From Hirundichthys speculiger (Eukaryota; Chordata; Actinopteri; Beloniformes; Exocoetidae): DNA of 64,000 nucleotides. The notes below the pieces were generated by a model. The model was not told where the DNA came from and did not search any database. It worked only from the letters and a program-made list of their open reading frames with translations. The DNA lies in contig JAGFBZ010002129.1 of the NCBI GenBank assembly GCA_018398805.1, positions 186,001 through 250,000 of the forward strand. The letters are read 5' to 3'. Position numbers and translations under genes: made by a program. Shown here piece by piece: positions 55,286 to 64,000 of this stretch (the first letter of the stretch is position 1; every line of letters starts with the position of its first letter).

Positions 55286-56256
55286 TGTATGTAATATTAA
55301 AACCAAAAAACCTGCTTAATCAGTACCAATATTGACCACTGGTCAATTGGTGCATCTCTGAATTTAAAATCTAGTGTGAGCTGATGGACTTAAGATTCAC
55401 TTTTCACTCTCATTGCCTTTCTATTGTCTTCACCTTTCGGTTACAACATACTTCAATACACTGAATCATACTGGAAATGCAGAAAAACTTTAACACAGTG
55501 GATTTAGTTTAACTGGTGAAAAAGACTGAAAATTTGGTGGGAGTTAAAAAAAAAATAATAATACAAGAGCCGACTAGAAAAAAGAAAACAACCGAATATT
55601 CTTAGCAAGACATCATAGCAATTAATCCCTTATCTGCTTTCCAAATTTAGCCCTTCACTGCAACGGAAATGTCCATCTCGACTACGACTGACATGGATTC
55701 ATCTGCCTTCATCATCAAATCTCACTCAGTGTTGATCAAGTGGATGATTTAGCTTCGCTTGTTTTAACAGTTTTCCTGAAGCTTTGCGGTAAATAAAAAG
55801 AACCTGCATCACAAATTTAAAACATTACCATTATAAAAATTTATTTTATGTAAAAAAAAAAAATTGAATGAATACAAATAAAATGAAAGTCATTTAAAGC
55901 TATATTTTAAACAAATTTCATTGTAAATTAAAAGACTTAATTTAATGGACATCTTTATGCTGCTTTGTACATTTATTTCCAAGTGCCACTTGCAAACGCA
56001 GTTTTCTATGTAAGGCTAAAAGGTGTCTGTTTGTGCTTTAACAGCTGGCAGCAGAGGCAATTTTTGTGACACTTTCATTTTTTTTTTCTTTTGTAAGTGG
56101 AAAGTTTGTATTCTGCCGGTCTGAATAAGTTGAAGGGAATGGCTAACCAAATACAAGTATTAACACCGAGTCTTTTTAAATAATGTAAACATATACATCT
56201 TATTTGAGGTCAATGATCCTCTTCATGTCTATTTATATATGTAAAAAGAACAACGA

Positions 56257-56320
56257 TTACTGGAGCATCGTCCGGATGTTCTTCGGGGTGGACTCGTCAT
56301 TCAGGTGTTTTGTGGTGAAT
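56257..56320 (-). CDS. cyrib: cyrib exon 10: C-terminus
   Basis: [20 protein letters not shown] and TAA at 56259-56257. Acceptor ctcctcag. Confidence 0.95.
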
Positions 56321-59300
56321 CTGAGGAGACGTAAACCAAAGTAGACTTCAGTGGAACTTTCCAGAACAGTGAAAAACATCAAGTCTGTTCTAAGATCTTT
56401 GTTACGCTGGTATCAATTTCTTTTTAAAGGCTTCTTCACGATAATGAATAAAAATGGTCTGGTAGAAGAGTAAAGAGTTAATTTAGGTCTCTCATAAAAA
56501 GACATAAACAAGAGATACTCCAGGCTCTTGGACGAGATTGAGGATCAGTACTTGGTGATTAACAAGTCCAATGACAGCCAAGCAACACTTGAATACTCTG
56601 ATTCCAAAGCTGAGTGAATTAAACCTACTTGAGTGCATTAAGGAGGCCCTCCACGTTGTCTGCTGGCTGGTCCTTCAGGACTTTTATGCAGCCTTTCATC
56701 TGAGGGGAAAATAAATGGAGACGGAATGAGCACACAGCAAATCAAAGGCAGCATCGCAGCATGGCCCCACAGTGCTGCCATCCCAGAATCTGGGAAGCCA
56801 AGTGCTCTACTTACATCTATCTTGGAGGACTTGGTGAAGGCGCCGTTGGGGTGGACATGGTCATAAAGAATGATGACACCCACCATCACCCTCATGCAGA
56901 ACAACAGTGTGTCCTCGCTGCTGAACCGACTTGAGTATTCTCTAGAAACAGTAGGGAGAGAAATGAGTTTGAAAATAAGAAAGGGTTTGGGTCTGAAGCT
57001 GTTTCTAATCTGAGACACTGAGACAAATATGAGGCTCAGCATGTATGAAGACACATGCATATAATTGTACACATTATTGCCAAAAGTATTTGCTCACCCA
57101 TCCAAATTACCAGAAACAGGTGTTCCAGTCACTTCCATGGCTCACAGGTGTATTAAAATTAAGCACCTAGACATGCAGACTGTTTCTACAAACATTTGTG
57201 AAAGAATGTGTCGCTCCTCAGGAGCTCAGTGAATTCCAACGTGGAACTGTGATAGGATGAAACCTGTGCAACAAATTCAGTCGTGAAATTTCCTCACTCC
57301 TAAATATTCCACAGTCAGCTGTATTATAAGGAAATGGAAGTGTTTGGGAACGACAGCAACTCAGCCATGAAGTGTTAGGACACGTAAACTGATGGAGCGG
57401 AGTCAGAGGATGCTGAAGAACATAGTATGAAGAGGTCACTAACTTTCTGCAGAGTCAATCACTACAGACCTCCAAACTTCATGTGGCCTTCAGATTAGCT
57501 CAACAACAGAGCAGAGAGCTTCATGAATGGGTTTCCATGGTGGAGCAGCTGCATCCAAGCCAGACATCACCAAGTATAATGTAAAGCGTCAGATGCAGTG
57601 GTGTAAAGCAGCCACCACTGGACTCTAGAGCAGTGGAGGAACGTTCTCTGGAGGGAAGAATCACACTTCTCCATCTGATAACCTGATGGAAGAGTTTGGG
57701 TTTGGTGGTTGCCAGGAGAACGGTACTTGTCTGACTGCATTGATCCAAGTGTAAAGTTTGGTGGAGGGGGGATTATGGTGTGAGGTTGTTTTTCAGGAGC
57801 TGGGCTTGGCCCCTTAGTTCCAGTGAAAGGAACTCTGAATGCTTCAGCAGACCAAGACGTTTTGGACAATTCCATGTTTCCAACTTTGTGGGAACAGTTT
57901 GGAGCTGGCCCCTTCCTCTTCCAACATGACTGTGCACCAGTGCACGAAGCAAGGTCCATAAAGACATGGATGGAGGAGTCTGGTGTGGATGAACTTGACT
58001 GGCCTGCACAGAGTCCTGACCTCAACCCGATAGAACACCTTTGGGATGAATTAGAGCAGAGACTGAGAACCAGACCTTCTGGTCCAACATCAGTGTTTGA
58101 CCTCACAAATGTTCTTCTGGAAGAATGGTCAAAAATCCCCATAAACACAATCCTAAACCTTGTGGACAGCCTTCCCAGAAGAGTTGAAGCTGTTCTAGCT
58201 GCAAAGGGTGGACCCATGTCATATTGATTAGGAATGGGATGAACTAAAGCTCATATGTGAGTCAAGGCAGGTGAGCTCATACTTTTGGCAACATTTTGTG
58301 TGTCTAAGGAAGCATGTCATTGTTCAGGCGTCATGTTCAAAGCCCAGCAAATTCTTACAGACTCAAAATTCAAGAACACGAAATGTCTTTTACTGTTATT
58401 TTAATACAAAATAATAGATGAAAAAAAAAAAAAAAGTACTTTCTAAAGTGTTATTAAATATACCTACATCAGAGGATATGAAGTGTTGCTGTGGCAACAG
58501 ACATAAGTCTTAAACTAAGCACAGTCAGGTGTGAAAGTCAGTACTTCCCAATTTTAATCTTGTGTAAAAACATTATAACATAATAAAAATCATTTGAAGT
58601 GTTTCTTACAGCCTCAGATAACTGTTTTCTAAAATGAACTAAAAGAATCCAGTAGTTTGTAGATGCTCCTTTATCAGCAGTCACTAACTAGTCTGCTGAA
58701 ATACTTTCTCTAGACACGACACTGGTCATCGAGGCCAAACAACTCCACTTCAGTCTCATCTGTCTGTAGGACATTGTTCCAGAGGCTACTAACATTTACA
58801 CATGACTGTGACATATCTGATTAAGAGTCCTTTGCTGTATTGAGAAACCTTTATGAAACCATTTTTGTGTGTGCGTGAGCGTGTGTGTAAATGCAAAACT
58901 CACGGTGTCTCCAACATAACCTTACAGACGCTGGCCATAGTGCTGAGACAGTCTGTCGTGTTCTCCAGTGGAAGAGTCTTGTTCTACAAGAAGGTACAAT
59001 ATCATATCTTAGCACGAATCAATTGTTGATGTTAATTATCTAACAAATAGTTGTAAATAATTTCAAATACGACCCAGAATAAGCTTTCTGAGGCATTCCT
59101 CTTTCCAAATGGGTCATTTATTTACACATGAAAAAGACCATTTACTAGGCTTGGGCGGTATTACGGTAATACCATATACTTCCAGTATTTAAAAATAGCA
59201 GCGGTATCAGTTTCAATACCGTCATAAAATAATGCAATGAATGATTTCTGTGGTTTAAAGTTTAGTTTCTCTCCTGTGTCGCTGTGTGTGTTGCCGCTTT

Positions 59301-60906
59301 ATTTTACCGTTTATTCATGTTCGCTTGGAGCTGATCTCGGTTTGACTCGTCCTGTTTAAGGTACTGACGATGAAAACAACACTTCCTGAGTTTGCTGCTT
59401 CATAATAAAAGCTTTTAAATAAACTAATAATGTTGGACTTTTATGTTGAAGAATTTATAGGAAGTGAAACGTCCTGCATCAGACACTTTACTATAAAGCG
59501 CGTTTCAGCACACACACCTCAGCAGCATTGAGATTTGAATCACTGCCGTGCGGGCTGACTGGCCGAGTTAAAACTACAGTGAAAAGCAAGAAATACACAA
59601 ATAAATAACAACTTTAATTGAGCCAACTTTATATTGAAGCACTGAACTGCTGTTTCGAGGTAAACTCGCCTTTTTTTTTCAGGCGCGTCAACGCTGGGAA
59701 TAGGACAGCGGCGTAATGTGGGCGGCTGTTTTGATGCGCGGCGTCCGCCTTAATAGTCGCGGGAATACCGTATACCCCGGTAAAATGTGAGGGAAGTTTG
59801 ACGGTATCAAAATTTGGATACCGCCCAAGCCTACCATTTACCATTTAAACAAACAACTCAATCATCCGTGGAGCTATTTCACTACAGAACATTATTGTCA
59901 GGTTGCTCATGTTCACAGTTGTGATGCGTCACCTCTGTCACAAAGTTCGTGGTTGCATTGCTGAGCGTTTTCAGCATGGGCGTGGCCTCAGCGTAGAAAG
60001 AGAGACATCCTGTTGGCCATCTCATTGTTGACTTCGTTCTCGATGTCCAACTGCGGGTAAAGATGCAAATGTCACGTATCAACTACGGGAATTTTCTGGA
60101 ACCAGTGTCACAAATTTCTAGTTTGTTTTCTTTGTGAAACGCCAAGTTAGGTAGAACTCCAACCTGCAAAGGTTAACTTTGATGTTCGGAGGAACAAATC
60201 TGCACAGCCTGCTCCATTTCTGGACACACAACAATCTGCTTGTCTTAGATTGTTAAAGGAGAATGCACAAACTTACGTTCATGTTGTTTATCCGGTTTCG
60301 ACTGATGGTCCTTCTGTAGTAGCTGAAGTCGTTCTGGATGGCAGGAATTCTCATCTGAAGCCAGAGAAACACACACTCAGCTATCACGATGCCATAACAC
60401 TGTTCCAAGTAAAAACACTGTGTGTACTCTACGTGTGCTGCCGGGTTTCACTTCCAGCTGACCTTGAGTTCATCAAAGCGCAGAGTGAAGTGGAGGATCT
60501 CTGCGAACTGTTTGGCGAGCGCCTGCTCCCTCTCCAGGTGCTGAGTTGGTGTGAGAGGTGGGCAGGTGAGGGACTCCAGCAGACTCTGCAGAGCCTTCTC
60601 TGCAAACAAACACACACATGAGCCGCTGCCTCTCAGACAAATGAAACACTTCATTTTAAAATGCATTTTGGACGTACATGTGAACAAAGGGCAGAATTAA
60701 TCAACTAATTTAGTAATGTAACATGATTTTACTTCCATTAGGCCCACTGTCAACATGTCATCTTCTATATTGCATTGATACTTTTATTCAAAATACAGAT
60801 CAGCTGGATGTAAGTGAAGAAATTACTTAGTGACGGCTATCTGCTCTGATTTCATTGTCAAACTTTATAAACCTGAACTGGAGTGATGCCGTAGGGATTT
60901 TTTTTT

Positions 60907-60937
<31 letters not shown>

Positions 60938-63845
60938 GGGGGTGGGGGGGGGGGGGTGTCAACAGAAATATGACTTAAGAGACAAATCCAACAGTGCGTG
61001 CATAAAATATAAAATGCCAATTCTGGCAGCCACTTGAAGTAAACGTAGAAAATATTTATCATTCAATAAAATGTGAGTCATGTTTGTTTAGTCTATTAGA
61101 TGGTCAGAGTGAGGAGACCTAGTCTGAGGGAGAAACTGTAGAACTTCTTGAGTTTGATGACCAGCGGGCAGACGGAGTTCCAGGCTCGCTCCTGCAGCAT
61201 CATGTCATTGGGATTTTGAATCGCCTGGAAAGAAGACAAAAGTCAAAACAATGTAAGATGTTGGTTAACGTCCCTGAAATCTTCCAGTGCATCACAAGAT
61301 AAATCCTGAACACAGACTATGATTTCAGATAATGAATTATTCAAACTGTCAAATGGAAGTTGAAGGATAAAAGTCTTTTTTTTTTTCTGATAATACATGT
61401 AAAGTGATTGTGTGCATCTTGGCAGACGTGTCGGTGTGCAGGTCCTCACATCTCTGATCTCCTGGCCTGCACCTTTGTACGCCTGCAGACCGGCCAGGAT
61501 GCTCTCAGAGTCCTGCAGGACCGAGTTCACCTGGTTCCAGACGTCACTCTCTCCTTCTGTTGGCTGTGCATCTGACACATGAACAAAAGTAAATCACATA
61601 TATGCACACACATAAACATATACATTTACAGATGAAGCTAAACAGTAAAACAGTAAAAGCAAAAACATTAATTCTGTCTCTTCACATGAAGAAACAGGCC
61701 TCACTTCTTTTTTTTAAACTTCTGACTTCTGATAACACCTTCAGGATACTGGGATAACAGAAGAAATTGTGCTGAATGTTTTTACTGCTTAAATAAAATG
61801 GAGCAATCAATTCCTTTTTAATTTGTATTTGAAAATCCACTTTTTTTTCTTTTCAAATAAGTAACAAAGAATAGAAAGTGCAAAAACACTGAGCACAATG
61901 AACGTGTGAACGAGTCGGGGTGAATGCTGGGAGCACAATTTCATCCACCTACAGTCAAACATCAAAACTGCTGCTGTGAATGTTTGTTTTAACATCTTTC
62001 ATTTAAAAAACAAAGCCAACATATGAGATGACTTCTAAAGCAGTGGCCCCCAATCTTTGTTCCTTCATGTCATCTACAAAAAAAAATCCTGCACACACAC
62101 AAAATAATCTTTTGCTATACTTAAGATGCACATCTTTCCCCAATGAATTACATTTTTCCAAAGAGGAGATGTCAGGTCTGATGTTTTTGACAGCCATTTA
62201 CCAGCTTTTGTATTTACAATTAGACATTCTTGAGTCACCAGCAGAGTATGTAGAGATGAATGGGTGAATAATGTGAAAATAACGTCCCCTCCTTTAATCT
62301 AAATCCTTTTATTGGTTTATAGGGTATTCTGGAAATATGTTAGGAATATCTGAGAGGTGCTCCATATCTTCAATAATAGGAAACTTTAAGCCTTTAAATT
62401 TTCAGTCTTAAGCAGCACTGCTCTGATTCTGAGATCTGCATCAGAAACACATTGATTCTATCGATAACAAGTATATCAGGATCTGCAGGTGCTGACATCT
62501 AAGCGCCATCTGATACACACGTTTGACCATTAAACAGAATCCCAATTCTACTTTGTTGGTCTAAAAGCCACAGCTAATTGGCGATACTGTCTTACAACTT
62601 CCTGTTTTATGCAAGTAGACTGAGAAGTGGTGGCGCTCGAGTCGCTGGACTGAACTAGCTATCTGGCACGGGCACGACGTCGGCAACTGCTATCGAGTAG
62701 GTCAGCTGAACATATGAACGTCTCCAGGGCCAAAGATGTGGAGTACCATTAAAGTAAGCTCCAACATCGGCAAAATGAGACTCAGTTTTTTTCCGAAGCA
62801 CATAAATGTGCTAAAAATTGGTTTGCAAATCAGTGGAGAATATATTGGTTGAGGTGAATATGTCTGTAAGCTACATTTTAAAAAGCAGCTGTTTGCTCAG
62901 TCGTAAACTACCACCTCTTTGTGCACTGATGCAGCAATAATGACTATAGAAGATGCAGAGATGACTTGTGATTGAAATGGAGCTACTGCAGAACCTGGTA
63001 CATCCTCTTATTTATTTATTTTTTTTACATTTGTGTGAACTAAAATCAGTTATTTACATAAACAACTGGACACTAAGAAACTCAGGATGGGGACGTTGAA
63101 TATCAGGACTGCAGAGAGTCACATTCTACTACAGCAGCTCTATAAATAGAGCATCACTGGCATTAAAACTTTGTGTCTGGGCTCTGTTTTGCATTTCAAA
63201 AACGTTCCCCTCCCATCATTTCCTCTTTGCTGGATAAACAGAGCCTGAGGTTAGCTGCACTGTGAGAGCAGCTGAAACGGCTCTGTGGAGGCACATTGTG
63301 TTTTTCTTTTGTAGGAGGTCTCAGCAAAAGGTCAAACACATTCATTTGTCTGTTTTAGCTGTAAAGTAGCTACTGCGCCGGTGAAATGTGGACAAATGTT
63401 TTCTTTGTTCACATTTACACGTTGGTCTGATGCTGACTGTAGAAATAAATGAAACCCGTGGAACAAGCAAGACTCGGACAGGGTTTAATTGTTAGTGCAG
63501 GGAGATGCATGCAGGCAAGTTGGTGAAAGCAGACGGCACAGGTCAGGGGTCAGATTCATTCTTTAACTTGAAACACAGAGAATAGATTTAAAGGAATGCT
63601 GATATAAATCATGAGTTTTAAGAAAAGCCTTCGGAGCTGGTGTTGGAAATTCAAAGGAGGACAATTCAGTAGCTGAATGGGCTGACCCCTGATGAGCCAC
63701 GTTAAAGGAAAACTGGGGGGGGCGGGGGGGCAGGGGTGGTATAGCTGAAGGGCAGGCATAAGCTGTGCTCACTTTCAAAGTCAAGGAAAAAGTTTGGCCC
63801 CTGTTCGAGCTCTGTGCAAGTGAGCACTTTTAACAGATTCCCCAT
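56257..63845 (-). CDS. cyrib: CYFIP-related Rac1 interactor B (FAM49B), 10 coding exons
   Basis: Binds active Rac1 at the membrane and restrains the Scar/WAVE actin nucleation complex. Exons in transcript order: 63845-63773, 61571-61450, 61224-61119, 60599-60463, 60354-60277, 60050-59933, 58983-58904, 56941-56815, 56699-56629, 56320-56257. The lengths, after discounting one extra base in the 60050-59933 exon, give 324 residues, the length I recall for human CYRIB. The N-terminus [20 protein letters not shown] (myristoylation-type MG start) and GAGQEIRD favour the B paralogue over FAM49A. The two Rac-contact arginines of the RRTISRNRI helix are present. Introns hold a dead Tc1 and a hAT element. 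Confidence 0.95.
56629..56699 (-). CDS. cyrib: cyrib exon 9
   Basis: [20 protein letters not shown] then NAL; donor AA|gtaggt with a split Lys codon. Confidence 0.95.
56815..56941 (-). CDS. cyrib: cyrib exon 8
   Basis: [20 protein letters not shown], then [22 protein letters not shown]. Donor GAT|gtaagt. Confidence 0.96.
57070..58300 (+). mobile_element. Tc1-like transposon, decayed
   Basis: Left end CACATTATTGCCAAAAGTAT follows a TA (57068-57069); right end GTGAGCTCATACTTTTGGCA then CATTTTGTG. A family very common in fishes. Inserted antisense to cyrib, in the intron between exons 7 and 8. Many stops in the first half. Confidence 0.9.
57823..58227 (+). pseudogene. Tc1 transposase, C-terminal open part
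   Basis: Open frame with [20 protein letters not shown] (second catalytic Asp) and [15 protein letters not shown] (catalytic Glu), the DD34E signature. The upstream DNA-binding half is frame-broken, so this is a relic. Confidence 0.9.
58904..58983 (-). CDS. cyrib: cyrib exon 7
   Basis: [20 protein letters not shown] then KVMLET; donor CC|gtgagt, split Pro codon. Confidence 0.95.
59146..59833. mobile_element. hAT-type element, 688 bp
   Basis: Ends TAGGCTTGGGCGGTATTACG and GGATACCGCCCAAGCCTA, flanked by a perfect 8-bp duplication CCATTTAC. No transposase. Only about 100 bp from cyrib exon 6. Confidence 0.92.
59933..60050 (-). CDS. cyrib: cyrib exon 6, +1 frameshift
   Basis: [18 protein letters not shown] reads in frame, then the conserved [20 protein letters not shown] only in the next frame. 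One extra A in the plus-strand AAA at 59997-59999 explains it; the exon is 118 nt where 117 is required. Confidence 0.93.
60277..60354 (-). CDS. cyrib: cyrib exon 5: Rac1-binding helix
   Basis: [20 protein letters not shown] then RINNMN, 78 nt, phase 0. Contains the RR/RNR basic patch known to contact Rac1. Confidence 0.96.
60463..60599 (-). CDS. cyrib: cyrib exon 4
   Basis: [20 protein letters not shown], then [26 protein letters not shown]. Donor AAG|gtcagc. Confidence 0.97.
60898..60956 (+). repeat. Poly-T then poly-G tract
   Basis: 19 T, 26 G, one T, 13 G. Very strong quadruplex candidate on the plus strand; the length is unreliable. Confidence 0.93.
61119..61224 (-). CDS. cyrib: cyrib exon 3
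   Basis: [20 protein letters not shown], then [15 protein letters not shown]. Donor G|gtctcc. Confidence 0.96.
61450..61571 (-). CDS. cyrib: cyrib exon 2
   Basis: [20 protein letters not shown], then [20 protein letters not shown]. Donor GAT|gtgagg. Confidence 0.97.
61572..63772 (-). other. cyrib: cyrib intron 1, no gene seen
   Basis: About 2.2 kb, AT-rich, a G/C-rich run at 63715-63735. No coding or clear repeat signal found. Confidence 0.7.
63773..63845 (-). CDS. cyrib: cyrib exon 1: start codon
   Basis: [20 protein letters not shown] then LDFE; ATG at 63845-63843, seven bases after a tcttgcag acceptor (so a noncoding exon lies upstream). The MG start fits N-myristoylation. Confidence 0.96.
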
Positions 63846-64000
63846 TTGGTTTCTGCAAGACAGAAAAAAAAGAGAAAAGAGAAAGAAAGAGAAGTACGTG
63901 TGGTGTTAAAAAGTCATAAAAAAAAGGTTATTTGAACAGAGCTGACAGAGCAGCAGCTCACTGTGCAGAGGAAACAGGAGGGAAAAAAAAGACGTGATAG

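Larger units (their letters stand above)
51945..56256. other. fbxo16-cyrib convergent 3' region
   Basis: Contains the fbxo16 3'UTR (end not visible), a MITE at 52327-52692, a SINE fragment near 55.2 kb and the cyrib 3'UTR. AATAAA signals on the minus strand at 53926-53931 and 53633-53638 are candidate cyrib 3' ends. No other gene seen. Confidence 0.6.

Overview
The window is nuclear DNA of a teleost fish, probably a percomorph. It has vertebrate genes with GT-AG introns, and many fish-type Tc1/mariner, hAT and LINE/SINE remnants and microsatellites. No bacterial operons, CRISPR arrays, rRNA or intact tRNA genes were seen. Four genes lie on alternating strands: cdc42bpa (+, 3' part only), fzd3 (-, complete coding region), fbxo16 (+, complete) and cyrib (-, complete coding region). 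Names rest on recognising exon peptides and on exon phases that chain correctly. Teleost a/b co-orthologue suffixes cannot be assigned from sequence alone.

Region by region: 1-18930 holds up to 26 exons of MRCK-alpha, from the late coiled coil through the C1, PH, CNH and CRIB domains to the stop. Its 3'UTR runs to a poly(A) signal at 21907-21912. fzd3 (Frizzled-3) runs leftward from about 44.5 kb to a stop at 23028, with a candidate poly(A) signal near 22.0 kb, so the two genes converge tail to tail within about 100 bp. The 44.6-46.2 kb stretch lies between the divergent 5' ends of fzd3 and fbxo16 and appears to contain an old tandem duplication. fbxo16 occupies about 46.2-51.9 kb. cyrib (FAM49B) runs leftward from 63845 to 56257, and the window ends in its 5' part.

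Introns and spacers carry many mobile elements. These include two dead autonomous-type Tc1 copies (15.3 and 57.1 kb), a pair of nearly identical 366-bp Tc1-type MITEs (24.3 and 52.3 kb), five hAT-type elements whose flanking direct repeats can be read off, a hAT nested in a Tc1 fragment, a pogo/Tigger-like element and several LINE/SINE tails.

The most actionable observation is that three otherwise well-conserved genes (cdc42bpa, fzd3, cyrib) each carry one single-base insertion inside a conserved coding exon. This looks more like residual assembly error than biology, and any automated annotation would truncate or split the three genes. Other candidates worth checking are a 75-nt possible cassette exon in cdc42bpa, an initiator codon placed at an exon junction in fbxo16, an early alternative 3' end for fbxo16, and its extended C-terminus.

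Functionally, MRCK-alpha (Cdc42 effector kinase), CYRIB (Rac1-binding WAVE inhibitor) and Frizzled-3 (planar polarity and axon guidance) all touch cell-shape control, while FBXO16 is an SCF substrate adaptor. Nothing in the sequence shows that the four are co-regulated. I did not find a clearly new biological system.
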